The position numbers and the translations under genes are program-made. Below, piece by piece: positions 33,598 to 42,955 of a DNA stretch of 47,534 bases. Where the stretch lies: contig JAEWPN010000032.1 in assembly GCA_023399455.1 (NCBI GenBank), positions 1-47,534 on the forward strand, given 5' to 3'. This DNA comes from Bacillota bacterium. Its GTDB lineage: Bacteria > Bacillota > Clostridia > Lachnospirales > Lachnospiraceae. Position 1 is the stretch's first letter. Each line of letters begins with the position of its first letter. The notes beneath the pieces were generated by a model. It ran no database searches. It had not been told where the DNA came from and worked only from the letters and a program-made list of their open reading frames with translations.

Positions 33598-34599
33598 TTA
33601 GCCTAATTCAGCGAAGTATTTGATTGTACGAACCATCTGAGATACATAGCTGTTCTCATTGTCATACCAAGCTACAACCTGAACAAGATTGTCGGAACCA
33701 ACCATCGTCTGAGTAGCATCGAAGATAGAACCGAATGTGCTGCCGATAACATCGCTGGATACGATTTCATCTGTATTATAGGCAAAGGACTCAGTAGCTG
33801 CTGCTTTCATAGCTGCATTGATTTCATCTTTCGTTACGGACTTCTCTACAGTTGCAACTAAGATTGTAGTAGAACCTGTAGGGGTGGGTACACGCTGCGC
33901 AGAACCGATCAATTTACCGTTCAAATCAGGAATAACCAAACCGATGGCTTTTGCTGCACCAGTAGAGTTGGGAACGATATTGCAAGCGCCTGCACGGCTT
34001 CTTCTCTTATCGCCTTTTCTCTGAGGTCCGTCGAGGATCATCTGGTCGCCGGTGTAAGCATGAACAGTTGTCATGATACCGGATTTGATTGTAGCAAGGT
34101 CATTTAACGCTTTTGCCATAGGAGCTAAGCAGTTCGTTGTACAAGAAGCTGCGGAAATAACCGTATCTTCTTTTGTCAATGACTCGTGGTTTACATTGTA
34201 AACGACTGTAGGAAGGTCGTTTCCTGCCGGAGCAGAGATAACAACTTTCTTAGCACCTGCTGTAAGATGAGCGGATGCTTTATCTTTGGAAGTATAGAAA
34301 CCTGTACACTCAAGAACTACGTCTACGTCCAATTCTCCCCAAGGAAGTTCTGCTGCATTAGCCTTTGCATAGATTGTAATTTTCTTTCCGTTTACGGAAA
34401 TGGAATCCTCACCGTACTCTACAGCGCTTGCATATTTGTAATTGCCCTGAGCTGTATCATATTTCAATAAATGAGCGAGCATTTCAGGACTTGTTAAGTC
34501 ATTGATTGCTACCACTTCATAACCTTCTGCATCGAACATCTGTCTGAATGCAAGACGGCCAATACGACCAAAACCATTAATTGCTACTTTTACTGCCAT
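33598..34599 (-). CDS. gap: Glyceraldehyde-3-phosphate dehydrogenase
   Basis: A 333-residue type I GAPDH. The NAD loop is [13 protein letters not shown], the nucleophile Cys is in [12 protein letters not shown], and the catalytic His is in VHAYTGDQ. It oxidises glyceraldehyde-3-phosphate to 1,3-bisphosphoglycerate. AGGAGG lies eight bases before the ATG. It is the promoter-proximal gene of the operon, which includes pgk and tpiA but not gpmI or eno. No CggR-type regulator gene is present upstream. Confidence 0.98.
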   Translation of the reverse strand: MAVKVAINGFGRIGRLAFRQMFDAEGYEVVAINDLTSPEMLAHLLKYDTAQGNYKYASAVEYGEDSISVNGKKITIYAKANAAELPWGELDVDVVLECTGFYTSKDKASAHLTAGAKKVVISAPAGNDLPTVVYNVNHESLTKEDTVISAASCTTNCLAPMAKALNDLATIKSGIMTTVHAYTGDQMILDGPQRKGDKRRSRAGACNIVPNSTGAAKAIGLVIPDLNGKLIGSAQRVPTPTGSTTILVATVEKSVTKDEINAAMKAAATESFAYNTDEIVSSDVIGSTFGSIFDATQTMVGSDNLVQVVAWYDNENSYVSQMVRTIKYFAELG

Positions 34600-34634
34600 T
34601 TTAGATTCCTCCTAAAAATGTATTTGTTTATATT

Positions 34635-34663
34635 ATTTTGCAATCTAACTAACTGATTGTCAA
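34635..34663 (-). promoter_or_regulatory. Putative promoter of the gap operon
   Basis: On the minus strand a perfect TTGACA is followed after 17 bases by CAAAAT (four of six), about 35 bases before the gap start. The remaining part of the 293-base divergent spacer up to the PHP gene holds a TATAAT-like box near 34773 but no clear -35. Confidence 0.55.
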
Positions 34664-34892
34664 AATTTTATCAGCACGTCTATTTTACCTAATTTGTCCC
34701 AATAATTCAAGTCGTAATTAGAAAATATTTCTTTTTTGTTTGTTTTTTAATAGTTTACTTACATTTCTTAGGTATAATTGGAGGAAATGCTAAATATAAT
34801 TCCGGCGTTGCCTTTTCCTTCCATTTCCATTAAACTCTACTTATAGACATAAATTTTCCACCAAGCACAAACTATTAAGAAAGGATCTGCAT

Positions 34893-35711
34893 ATGGCTGT
34901 TTTATCCGATTATCATTTACACTCCTCTTTCTCAGGGGATTCCGATGCACCCATGGAAGCCATGATAGAAAGGGCTGTCTCTCTGGGCATGAAAAACATG
35001 TGCTTTACAGAGCATATGGACATAGATTACGTCTATGTAAAAGAAGAGGATACCGGCATGTTCGACTTAAATACCGATTCCTATCTGTTCGACCTGATTA
35101 AATACAAAGAAAAATACGCGGACAAAATCAATATATATTTCGGCGTAGAGCTTGGCCTGCAGTCCCATTTGGCGAGGGACTTGTCCAAATATGTGAAGGA
35201 ATACGATTTTGATTTCGTAATAGGCTCCTCACACCTTTGTAACAGAAAGGACCCTTATTTTCCCTACTTCTACGAAGGCAGGCCCGAGGAAGAGGCTTAC
35301 CGCGAGTATTTTTCTTCTATACTGGATAACCTGAAAGTATTCCAGAACTTCGATGTGTACGGTCATCTGGATTACGTTGTCCGCTACGGTCCTAACCGGG
35401 ACAATGATTATTCCTATGAAAAATATAAAGATGTCCTGGATTCCATCCTCAAAAAACTGATCGATATGGAAAAAGGTATCGAAATCAACACCGGCGGCGT
35501 TTCCTATGGGTTGAAGGAATTAAATCCCTGCACCGGCGTTCTTAAGCGTTATAGGGAGCTTGGAGGAGAAATCATCACCATAGGCTCCGACGCACATTCT
35601 CCCGACCGCATCCTGAAGGATTTTGACCGCGCCGCAGACATCTTAAAGGCCTGCGGATACAAATACTATACTGTTTTTGCGAAACGGATGCCCGAATACG
35701 TAAGGCTATAA
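34893..35711 (+). CDS. PHP-domain phosphatase, histidinol-phosphatase (HisJ/HisK) type
   Basis: A 272-residue PHP-fold phosphoesterase. Metal-binding motifs are DYHLHSSFSGD, FTEHMDID, GSSHL, YGHLDYVVRY and GSDAHSPDRI. The last step of histidine phosphate removal (histidinol-phosphate to histidinol) is the usual annotation for this subfamily, but no other his genes are nearby, and other phosphatases share the fold. AGAAAGGA precedes the ATG. It is divergent from gap and convergent with mnmA; a small hairpin spans the junction. Confidence 0.82.
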   Translation: MAVLSDYHLHSSFSGDSDAPMEAMIERAVSLGMKNMCFTEHMDIDYVYVKEEDTGMFDLNTDSYLFDLIKYKEKYADKINIYFGVELGLQSHLARDLSKYVKEYDFDFVIGSSHLCNRKDPYFPYFYEGRPEEEAYREYFSSILDNLKVFQNFDVYGHLDYVVRYGPNRDNDYSYEKYKDVLDSILKKLIDMEKGIEINTGGVSYGLKELNPCTGVLKRYRELGGEIITIGSDAHSPDRILKDFDRAADILKACGYKYYTVFAKRMPEYVRL

Positions 35712-35712
35712 A

Positions 35713-35730
35713 CACTATCAGATGATAGTG
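35713..35730. terminator. Small hairpin at the PHP/mnmA convergent junction
   Basis: A perfect 7-bp stem (CACTATC / GATAGTG) and 4-base loop cover the six-base gap and the mnmA stop codon. There is no T run on either side, so termination is doubtful. Confidence 0.35.
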
Positions 35731-36794
35731 CCTCCGCCAAGAACATAGTCCTCTTCATAGAACACCACAGCCTGTCCCGGCGTCACAGCCCGGACGGGCT
35801 CCTCAAAGCTGCATTTTATTTCATCCTCCCCGATCCTTTCTATAAAACAGGGAGCGCCTTTATGAGCATATCTGATCTTCGCCGTCACTCTTCTTCCTTC
35901 CGGTAAAGCTTCCATTCCCATATAATTAATATGATTACAGATCAATTCCTTCGAAAAAACATCCTCATGTTCTCCGATGATTACCTCTCCCGTCTCCGGC
36001 AATATCTTCGTTACAAATACCGGATGACCCATAGCGAGATTAAGTCCCTTTCTCTGTCCCACTGTATAATGGGTAATTCCTTTATGCTGTCCTAAAACTT
36101 CCCCTTTTACCGAGATGAAATTACCCGGTTCAGGGACTCTGTCTTTCGCTTCTCTGTCGATGAAGCCTGCATAGTCGTTATCCGGGATAAAGCATATCTC
36201 CTGACTGTCCGGCTTATGTGCAACCGGCAGTCCCAATTGCTGTGCAATCTGCCTGATTTCATCCTTTGCATAGGCCCCCACCGGCATAAGCGTATGAGCC
36301 AGCTGATACTGGGTAAGGTTATAAAGAGCATAGGTCTGGTCCTTGGCCGCCGTCACTGAATTACAGATAGCAAATCTGCCGTTTGCAAGCTTCGCTATCT
36401 GTGCATAATGCCCGGTGGCTATATAGTCCGCTCCGATATCCATGCTTCTTTTTAGAAGAGATTCCCATTTTACATAACGATTGCATGCAATACAAGGGTT
36501 AGGTGTTCTTCCATGAAGATATTCCTCCACAAAATAATCGGTGACCTTCTCCTTGAACTCCTGCTTAAAATTCATTACATAATAAGGAATCCCGAGAAAC
36601 TGGGCCACTCTTCTCGCATCATCTACCGCGGTCAGCCCGCAGCAGCCGCCATTTTCCTCCCGCTCTCCTTCTTCTTCATCCTGCCATATCTGCATAGTCA
36701 CGCCGATGACATCATACCCTTCTTCTTTTAACAAATAGGCAGCCACGGAGGAGTCCACACCTCCCGACATGCCTACCACTACTTTCTTTTTCAT
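35718..36794 (-). CDS. mnmA: tRNA-specific 2-thiouridylase MnmA
   Basis: A 358-residue enzyme that thiolates U34 of tRNA-Lys, -Glu and -Gln. The ATP PP-loop is GMSGGVDSSVAAYLL, the catalytic cysteines are Cys101 (GRTPNPCIACNRYVKW) and Cys201 (SQEICFIPD), and the C-terminal domain has HYTVGQRKGLN. A short acidic insertion with two cysteines (EEGEREENGGCCG, about 41-53) follows the first helix. It starts three bases after the nifU stop, with only a weak ribosome-binding site, so it is likely coupled. The cysteine desulfurase upstream provides the sulfur. Confidence 0.97.
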   Translation of the reverse strand: MKKKVVVGMSGGVDSSVAAYLLKEEGYDVIGVTMQIWQDEEEGEREENGGCCGLTAVDDARRVAQFLGIPYYVMNFKQEFKEKVTDYFVEEYLHGRTPNPCIACNRYVKWESLLKRSMDIGADYIATGHYAQIAKLANGRFAICNSVTAAKDQTYALYNLTQYQLAHTLMPVGAYAKDEIRQIAQQLGLPVAHKPDSQEICFIPDNDYAGFIDREAKDRVPEPGNFISVKGEVLGQHKGITHYTVGQRKGLNLAMGHPVFVTKILPETGEVIIGEHEDVFSKELICNHINYMGMEALPEGRRVTAKIRYAHKGAPCFIERIGEDEIKCSFEEPVRAVTPGQAVVFYEEDYVLGGGTII

Positions 36795-36797
36795 GGA

Positions 36798-37241
36798 TTA
36801 ATATTCTTCCTCTTCCGCTTCTTCCCCTTCGTGGATATCGGATTTGGGCTTTACTAAGCCATCGATCACAATACCGTGCTTCCCTGCGTAATCCCAGAGT
36901 GCAGCATGAATTGCCTCCTCTGCAAGCAAAGAACAATGTACCTTAACCGGCGGCAGTCCGTCAAGCGCTTCCATTACCGCTTTGTTCGTTACAAGCAAGG
37001 CTTCCTGTACGCTCTTTCCCTTTACTAACTCAGTCGCCATACTGCTGGTCGCAACAGCGGCGCCGCAGCCGAAAGTCTTGAACTTACAGTCTTTTATGAT
37101 TCCGTCGTCGTCGATGTCCAGATACATACGCATGATATCTCCGCACTTCGCGTTTCCTACCGTGCCGACACCGCTGGCATTTTCTATTTCACCCACGTTG
37201 CGCGGATGCTCAAAATGGTCCATTACCTTTTCCGTATACAT
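36798..37241 (-). CDS. nifU: NifU/IscU-type Fe-S scaffold protein
   Basis: A 147-residue IscU-fold scaffold. The three cluster cysteines are Cys33 (AKCGD, with Asp35), Cys59 (FGCGAA) and Cys103 (VHCSLLAEEAI). The C-terminus ends in a run of Glu (EGEEAEEEEY), an acidic tail not needed for the fold. It receives sulfur from the cysteine desulfurase encoded 22 bases upstream. GGAGG precedes the ATG. The gene order nifS-nifU-mnmA joins Fe-S assembly with tRNA thiolation. Confidence 0.95.
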   Translation of the reverse strand: MYTEKVMDHFEHPRNVGEIENASGVGTVGNAKCGDIMRMYLDIDDDGIIKDCKFKTFGCGAAVATSSMATELVKGKSVQEALLVTNKAVMEALDGLPPVKVHCSLLAEEAIHAALWDYAGKHGIVIDGLVKPKSDIHEGEEAEEEEY

Positions 37242-37263
37242 ACTTATTCCTCCAAAATTTATC

Positions 37264-38448
37264 TTACTTCTTCTGCTTCTTTATGAAGTCTTCATATAGA
37301 GGCGACATTTTTCTCAATTTATCTACAATTTCCTTTATCGCATCTATTACCGCATCCATCTCTTCTATAGTGTTCTCCTCGCTCACCGTTAACCTGAGAG
37401 AGCCGTGGGCAATCTCATGAGGCAAACCAATAGCCAAAAGCACGTGTGAGGGGTCCAAAGAGCCGGAGGTACATGCCGAACCGCTGGAAGCGCAGATTCC
37501 CTTCATATCCAGCATGATAAGAAGAGACTCGCCTTCGATAAACTGGAAACTGTAATTCACATTATTAGGCAGACGTCTTACACCGTCACCGTTCAGTCTG
37601 CAATGAGGGACTTCCTCTTTAATTCTCTTTATCAAATAATCGCGAAGCTCCCTTTGCTTTGCCGCACTTTCCTCCATGCGCAAAAAAGACAGCTCCACAG
37701 CCTTACCCATTCCTACTATACCCGTTACGTTCTCCGTTCCTGCACGTCTGCCCCGTTCCTGTTGACCGCCGTGGATAAAAGAACGAATCTTGATGCCCGT
37801 GCGGATATAGAGAAAGCCGATTCCTTTCGGCCCATGAAATTTATGACCGCTGGCACTGAGCATATCAATGTTCATCTCGTCCACATCGATGGGCACATGC
37901 GCATATGCCTGCACTGCATCCGTATGAAAAAGAACGCCATGAGCCTTGGCGATTGCACCTATTTCCTTAATGGGCTGTATCGTCCCAATCTCGTTATTGG
38001 CAAACATGACGGAAATCAAAACCGTATCCGGCCTTATCGCTTTTTCCAGTTCATCCAGCTTGACGATTCCGTTTTCATCCACGTCAACATAGGTTATCTC
38101 ATAACCCTGCTTTTCCAGATAGCTGCATGTATGCAGTACGGCATGGTGCTCTATCTTGGAGGTAATAATATGTTTTCCCTTCGCCTCATAGGTCTGAGCA
38201 GTGGCAATGAGCGCCCAGTTGTCCGATTCTGAGCCGCCGCCGGTAAAATAAATCTCATTGTTCTTCACACCCAGACTGGAGGCTATGCGTTCTCTCACCT
38301 TCGTTACAGCCTCCTTGGCCGTTGCTCCGATGGAATAGATACTGCTGGGATTCCCGTAATTCTCTGTAAAATAAGGCAGCATCTCGTTTACTACCTCGGA
38401 TGCTGTTTTGGTCGTGGCAGCATTATCTAAATATATCAATTTTTGCAT
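37264..38448 (-). CDS. nifS: Cysteine desulfurase (NifS/IscS)
   Basis: A 394-residue PLP enzyme removing sulfur from cysteine. His101/His102 (IEHHAVLHTC) stack on the cofactor, Lys203 (SASGHKFHGPKG) binds PLP, and Cys326 in CASSGSACTSGS carries the persulfide. The loop is of the longer, group I type. It is the first gene of the nifS-nifU-mnmA operon, with GAGGAG before the ATG and a good promoter at 38502-38530. Confidence 0.97.
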   Translation of the reverse strand: MQKLIYLDNAATTKTASEVVNEMLPYFTENYGNPSSIYSIGATAKEAVTKVRERIASSLGVKNNEIYFTGGGSESDNWALIATAQTYEAKGKHIITSKIEHHAVLHTCSYLEKQGYEITYVDVDENGIVKLDELEKAIRPDTVLISVMFANNEIGTIQPIKEIGAIAKAHGVLFHTDAVQAYAHVPIDVDEMNIDMLSASGHKFHGPKGIGFLYIRTGIKIRSFIHGGQQERGRRAGTENVTGIVGMGKAVELSFLRMEESAAKQRELRDYLIKRIKEEVPHCRLNGDGVRRLPNNVNYSFQFIEGESLLIMLDMKGICASSGSACTSGSLDPSHVLLAIGLPHEIAHGSLRLTVSEENTIEEMDAVIDAIKEIVDKLRKMSPLYEDFIKKQKK

Positions 38449-38501
38449 ATTTTTCGCTCCTCATTTAATTCCTACTAACCCGCTACGGATTCAGTAATTT
38501 C

Positions 38502-38530
38502 ACTATATCACTCCTCTTATGTTCTGTCAA
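38502..38530 (-). promoter_or_regulatory. Putative promoter of the nifS operon
   Basis: On the minus strand a perfect TTGACA and TATAGT are separated by 17 bases, about 54 bases before the nifS start. A weaker plus-strand pair (TTCTGT at 38522, TATAAT at 38545) for the flippase gene overlaps the -35 box, so the two promoters may compete. Confidence 0.65.
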
Positions 38531-38580
38531 TAAATCAAATTGCATATAATTATAAACAAACCTCCCCTTTAAGGTAATAC

Positions 38581-39918
38581 ATGAAGAAAAAGAATCCTCT
38601 CATCGCCGGAACCATCATCCTGACGGTCACCGGCTTCGCCAGCCGGTTCATCGGTTTTTTTTACCGTATTTTTCTATCCCGCGTGTTTGGAGCAGAAGGC
38701 ATGGGACTCTATCAGCTGATTTCCCCTGTGCTGGCACTTACCTTTTCTGTTACGGTATCCGGCATGCAGACTGCGATATCCAAGTTCGTAGCCAGTGAAA
38801 CATCCACCCGGGATTATAAGTATACCTTCCGAATCTTATTAGTGGGATTTTCCATCGCTATGTTTTTATCCTTTGGATGTACCTTATATATATACACTTT
38901 TTCCGAAATGATTGCTGCCAGGTTTTTATTTGAGCCGCGCACGGCACCTTTGCTGCGTATCATTTCTCTTTCAATCCCCATGGCGACGGTCCATTCCTGC
39001 ATAAACGGCTATTTCTACGGCATCCGTAAGACTGCCATACCGGCTGCCACCCAGCTGGCAGAGCAAATCGTCCGCGTAGGAAGCATTTTCTTTCTCTATG
39101 AAATTATTAAGGCACAGGGCGGTGTCCCTACCATCAGTTTCGCAGTAGTCGGACTCGTTATTGGCGAAAGCGCTTCCATGTTAGTTTCTTTGCTTGCCAT
39201 TTATCATCGATTTTATACGCTTACTAACTCTCATTGTATGCTGGCTAAGGTAAAGCAGTCTCTTAACGTGTACTTAAAAGACACAAAACAGCTTCTCAGC
39301 CTTGCTGTACCGCTTTCCGTAAACCGTACCCTGATCAACTTCCTGCAAAGCATAGAGGCTATTTATATCCCGCAAAGATTGCAGCTATACGGCTACGACA
39401 ACGCTACAGCACTGAGCGTATACGGTGTTCTAACGGGAATGGCGCTGCCTCTCATTCTCTTCCCCTCCGCCATTACCAATTCCATCTCCGTCCTGCTCCT
39501 TCCCTTAGTATCGGAAGCGGAAGCAGTAAATAATCAAAGTGCCATTAGAAAAGCCGTCCGTAAATCCATCAAGTATTGCTTTATTCTCGGTTTTCTATGC
39601 ACCGGACTCTTTCTAGTCTTCGGAAGGTATACGGGTATGCTTCTTTACAACAGCAGCCTCGCGGGCAGTTTTATCATTACCTTAAGCTTTATCTGCCCCT
39701 TCATGTACGTGGCAAGCACCTTGAACAGCATATTGAACGGCCTCGGAAAAACCGGGCAAACCTTCGCCTACAGCATGATAAGTCTTGGCTTCCGCCTGCT
39801 GTTCGTCTTCTTCGCCCTTCCGGTTTTCGGCATTCAGGGCTATTTGTGGGGGCTGCTCGTCAGCCAGCTTGTCCAGACCTCGCTTTGTGTTTTTGCAGTG
39901 AGAACGTATTTAAAATAA
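38581..39918 (+). CDS. SpoVB-like polysaccharide flippase (MATE/MOP superfamily)
   Basis: A 445-residue transporter with about 12-14 membrane segments across its length. It begins with IILTVTGFASRFIGFFYRIFLSRVFGAEGMGLYQLISP, split here for length as TVTGFASRFIGFFYRIF and FGAEGMGLYQLI, characteristic of SpoVB/YtgP-type flippases that move lipid-linked wall precursors. SpoVB acts in spore cortex formation; related paralogues work in vegetative cells, and sequence alone does not decide. AAGGT precedes the ATG. It is divergent from nifS with a 132-base spacer; no terminator is visible before the aroF promoter. Confidence 0.85.
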   Translation: MKKKNPLIAGTIILTVTGFASRFIGFFYRIFLSRVFGAEGMGLYQLISPVLALTFSVTVSGMQTAISKFVASETSTRDYKYTFRILLVGFSIAMFLSFGCTLYIYTFSEMIAARFLFEPRTAPLLRIISLSIPMATVHSCINGYFYGIRKTAIPAATQLAEQIVRVGSIFFLYEIIKAQGGVPTISFAVVGLVIGESASMLVSLLAIYHRFYTLTNSHCMLAKVKQSLNVYLKDTKQLLSLAVPLSVNRTLINFLQSIEAIYIPQRLQLYGYDNATALSVYGVLTGMALPLILFPSAITNSISVLLLPLVSEAEAVNNQSAIRKAVRKSIKYCFILGFLCTGLFLVFGRYTGMLLYNSSLAGSFIITLSFICPFMYVASTLNSILNGLGKTGQTFAYSMISLGFRLLFVFFALPVFGIQGYLWGLLVSQLVQTSLCVFAVRTYLK

Positions 39919-39981
39919 AGGAATGTATAATACTTCATAAAGATTATAACAATCGCACCTCCTCGTTGTCTATTATTGCTG

Positions 39982-40010
39982 TTGCCTAAATATTTTTATT
40001 ATATTATAAT
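39982..40010 (+). promoter_or_regulatory. Putative promoter of the DAHP synthase gene
   Basis: TTGCCT and a perfect TATAAT are spaced by 17 bases, 62 bases before the start. No T-box or tryptophan-type leader structure was seen in the short leader. Confidence 0.55.
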
Positions 40011-40072
40011 TAAAATGTTTTATTTGTATATTTATAAAAATATTAAAATCAACAGCATTGGAGGTATCTGAA

Positions 40073-41101
40073 ATGTCATTTGAATTTGTACAAAAGCTGC
40101 CCACTCCGGACGAGATACGTGAACAGTTTCCCGTTCCGGCAAAATTGAGCGAGCTGAAAAAAGAAAGAGATGCCGAAATCCGCGATGTCATTACCGGAAA
40201 GAGTAACAAGCTCCTCGTTATTATAGGGCCCTGCTCCGCGGACAACGAAGATGCCGTATGTGAATATGTAAGCCGCTTGGCGAAGGTAAACGAAAAGGTC
40301 AAGGACAAGCTCCTCCTCATACCGAGGATTTATACGAATAAACCGCGCACCACCGGAGAAGGCTACAAAGGAATCATCCATCAGCCCGACCCGGAGAAGA
40401 AGCCTGATTTTCTCGCCGGTCTCATCGCCATGAGGAAGATGCAGATTCGGGCGTTCGAAGAATCAGGACTGACTGCAGCCGACGAAATGCTTTATCCGGA
40501 AAACTGGCGCTATCTCTCGGATATTCTCTCCTATGTCGCCATAGGCGCCCGCTCCGTGGAGGACCAGCAGCACAGACTTACCGTCAGTGGATTCGATGTT
40601 CCCGCAGGCATGAAAAATCCTACCAGCGGCGACTTCTCGGTTATGCTGAACTCGGTTTACGCTTCGCAGCATCCGCACTCTTTCATTTACAGGGGCTGGG
40701 AGGTGAACACCTCCGGCAATGAGCTTGCTCATACTGTTTTACGTGGTGCTGTCAACAAATACGGCCACAGCCTTCCGAACTATCATTACGAGGACCTGAA
40801 CACGCTTCTTACATTATATAATGAACGCGATTTAAAAAATCCCGCCTGTGTCATCGATGCCAACCATAACAACTCCAACAAGCAGTTTATAGAGCAGGTA
40901 AGAATCGTAAAGGAAGTGATGCACAACCGCAAGGTAAACAAGGATATTTACCAATTAGTAAAAGGCGTAATGATCGAAAGTTATCTGGAAGAGGGCTGCC
41001 AGAAAATCGGCGAAGGCATCTATGGAAAATCCATTACCGATCCCTGCCTCGGCTGGAAGGACTCGGAGAATCTCATTTACGATATTGCCGAATATGAATA
41101 A
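40073..41101 (+). CDS. aroF: 3-deoxy-7-phosphoheptulonate (DAHP) synthase, class I AroF/G/H type
   Basis: A 342-residue enzyme joining phosphoenolpyruvate and erythrose-4-phosphate in the first step of aromatic amino-acid synthesis. Class I alpha motifs are visible: LLVIIGPCSADNEDA, RIYTNKPRTTGEGYKG, GARSVEDQQHR and DANHNNSNKQ. The ATG at 40073 has TTGGAGG upstream; the frame is open 15 bases further without a site. It is monocistronic between its own promoter and a strong terminator. Whether it is inhibited by Phe, Tyr or Trp cannot be read from sequence. Confidence 0.95.
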   Translation: MSFEFVQKLPTPDEIREQFPVPAKLSELKKERDAEIRDVITGKSNKLLVIIGPCSADNEDAVCEYVSRLAKVNEKVKDKLLLIPRIYTNKPRTTGEGYKGIIHQPDPEKKPDFLAGLIAMRKMQIRAFEESGLTAADEMLYPENWRYLSDILSYVAIGARSVEDQQHRLTVSGFDVPAGMKNPTSGDFSVMLNSVYASQHPHSFIYRGWEVNTSGNELAHTVLRGAVNKYGHSLPNYHYEDLNTLLTLYNERDLKNPACVIDANHNNSNKQFIEQVRIVKEVMHNRKVNKDIYQLVKGVMIESYLEEGCQKIGEGIYGKSITDPCLGWKDSENLIYDIAEYE

Positions 41102-41118
41102 GATATACCTATTTAATA

Positions 41119-41162
41119 TGGGCTGCTGTACTTGTGTAAAAGTACGGCAGCCCAATGTTTTT
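41119..41162 (+). terminator. Rho-independent terminator after aroF
   Basis: A 15-bp stem (one G.U) of TGGGCTGCTGTACTT with AAGTACGGCAGCCCA closes a 6-base loop and is followed by ATGTTTTT, 18 bases after the stop. Confidence 0.9.
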
Positions 41163-41198
41163 AATATTTAATGAATATAAATACACAAGCATTTACTC

Positions 41199-42083
41199 TC
41201 ATCCACGCGGATGTGCTTTTGCATATACCTCTCTGATGCGGTTATGATTCATATTCGCATAAACTTGCGTCGTAGAAATGTCAGAATGCCCAAGCATTTC
41301 CTGAACGCTTCTTAAATCAGCTCCGTTTTCTACCAAATGTGCCGCAAAGGAATGCCTCAGCGTATGTGGAGTAATATCTGCCGTTATCCCCGCTTTCTTC
41401 GCATAATGCTTTATCAGCTTCCAAAAACCCTGTCTGCTCATCGGTTGTCCGGAGCAATTGGTAAAGAGAATATCCGAGTCCGAGCCATGGATCATCGTAT
41501 TCCTCGCATTCTCCAGATAACGAAGCAGAGCACTTCTCGCCTCTGCGCCAAAGGGAATGACTCTCTCCTTATTCGAATCCCTGCACATGATAAAACCCAT
41601 TTGAAGATTTACATCATGAACCTTCAGCGAGATCAATTCCGTAACCCTTATTCCAGTAGCATAAAGAAGCTCAAGCATCGCCTTATCCCTGATTTCCTTT
41701 GGAGAACTTCCCCGTGGTTGTTCCAAAAGGCGTACTACCTCTTCCGTGGACATAATCTCAGGCAGCTTCTTCTCTATCTTCGGCGCTTTTAAAGCCTCGG
41801 ATATATCCTCCTTAACAATCCCTTCTTTATGCATGAAATGATAAAAGGCTTTTATCGACGCGATATTTCTCGAAACGGTAGCCGCCTTAAAGTTGTTTTT
41901 CTCCAAATACAAAACATAAGAATTTAAATTTGTAACAGTTATTTTCTGTACATCCACAACTCCCTGCTCTTCCATAAAATTCTTTACCTTTGCCAGATCT
42001 CTCTTATAAGACATCTCGGTATTCTCAGAAGTTTTCTTTACGTTATGTAAATACAAAATGAATGACGCAATTTCTTTTTCCAT
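41199..42083 (-). CDS. xerD: Site-specific tyrosine recombinase XerD
   Basis: A 294-residue tyrosine recombinase of XerC/D length. An N-terminal SAM-like core-binding domain (about 1-90) precedes the catalytic domain with Arg in TGIRVTELISLKV, the H-x-x-R motif in TPHTLRHSFAAHL, the second His in MLGHSDISTTQVY and the nucleophile Tyr in that segment. It resolves chromosome dimers at dif with XerC. The neighbourhood (SpoIIM, NUDIX) is housekeeping, not phage. It has its own promoter at 42142-42170. Confidence 0.92.
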   Translation of the reverse strand: MEKEIASFILYLHNVKKTSENTEMSYKRDLAKVKNFMEEQGVVDVQKITVTNLNSYVLYLEKNNFKAATVSRNIASIKAFYHFMHKEGIVKEDISEALKAPKIEKKLPEIMSTEEVVRLLEQPRGSSPKEIRDKAMLELLYATGIRVTELISLKVHDVNLQMGFIMCRDSNKERVIPFGAEARSALLRYLENARNTMIHGSDSDILFTNCSGQPMSRQGFWKLIKHYAKKAGITADITPHTLRHSFAAHLVENGADLRSVQEMLGHSDISTTQVYANMNHNRIREVYAKAHPRG

Positions 42084-42141
42084 CTAATATATAACCCTTC
42101 CCCATGCCATTTTATGTCAATCCCCGAGCTGTATAAAGTTC

Positions 42142-42170
42142 ATTATAATAAGAATATGAGAGAAAAGCAA
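42142..42170 (-). promoter_or_regulatory. Putative promoter of xerD
   Basis: On the minus strand TTGCTT and a perfect TATAAT are separated by 17 bases, about 60 bases before the start. Confidence 0.55.
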
Positions 42171-42274
42171 ATGGTATTTTTGGCGTTTTTACGCACTTTT
42201 CGATAGGTATTTGCACAAAGCACAACATATCGGCAAACACATTTTTACGTCATACCACATGTAGAAAATTTGGT

Positions 42275-42949
42275 TTAAAATATTTTTAGAAAACGTGAAA
42301 TCAGAATTGGATTAACATAACTTTCTATCATGCTTCCGATTATGACAACCATCACGATAACAAAAAGCTGTACTATTTTTTTCATATAGTACTGTCTTTT
42401 CATTCCATATCCATCCTCATATACCTTATGAGGATAATAGAGACCCGTGCATAGCTGATAGCACCAATTCATAAGCATAATATAAGCAGGAACGAGCAGA
42501 AGATACTGGGGCATAACCCCTGCCAATATGAGAAAGATTCCCCTAAGTCCATAACGCATAGCCGCTACGGATAAAAAGATTCCCGCCATCATCCCCATCC
42601 ATGCTGCATACAGCGCAATCGTCACTGTACCTACATAAGTGGTGGCAAGCAGGCAGAGTATGACAAGAGTTCCTATCCTCTCTCTCAATATGTAAGCGAG
42701 AAAGGAGTTTCCGTTGATATCCAGATATTTCAGACGGCTTAAGGATGCCGCACTCAGCAAATCCATCTCTCCAAAAAAAGTGTTCCTCCAAATATTGATT
42801 GATAGTATTCCTATCAGAAAGCCTCCTAAAAATAAATACAGCCAGCTAATATGCCGGCTGTTTGTACCATTTCCTTTATACATCCGCTTTGAAGCACCGC
42901 CATATACAAGTTTATACAATATATGTTCCGTGCCTTCCATGAATGACAT
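42275..42949 (-). CDS. spoIIM: Stage II sporulation protein M-like membrane protein
   Basis: A 224-residue protein with about five membrane segments and SpoIIM-family features (LYLFLGGFLIGILSINIW; MAGIFLSVAAMRYGLRGIFL; PQYLLLVPAYI). SpoIIM with SpoIID and SpoIIP forms the peptidoglycan-remodelling complex of forespore engulfment. No ribosome-binding site precedes the ATG at 42949, which is six bases from the NUDIX stop, so translation is probably coupled; the true start may also be a few codons downstream. It is in the order NUDIX-spoIIM-xerD. Confidence 0.85.
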   Translation of the reverse strand: MSFMEGTEHILYKLVYGGASKRMYKGNGTNSRHISWLYLFLGGFLIGILSINIWRNTFFGEMDLLSAASLSRLKYLDINGNSFLAYILRERIGTLVILCLLATTYVGTVTIALYAAWMGMMAGIFLSVAAMRYGLRGIFLILAGVMPQYLLLVPAYIMLMNWCYQLCTGLYYPHKVYEDGYGMKRQYYMKKIVQLFVIVMVVIIGSMIESYVNPILISRFLKIF

Positions 42950-42955
42950 TCATTG

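Noticed and set aside
39919..40072. T-box or amino-acid attenuator ahead of the DAHP synthase gene
   Set aside because: The leader is only about 60 bases from the -10 box and shows no specifier loop, T-box sequence or terminator.
41199..42083. Tyrosine recombinase as a phage or integrative-element integrase
   Set aside because: Length, motifs and neighbours (NUDIX, spoIIM) fit chromosomal XerD; no att repeats, tRNA or phage genes are nearby.
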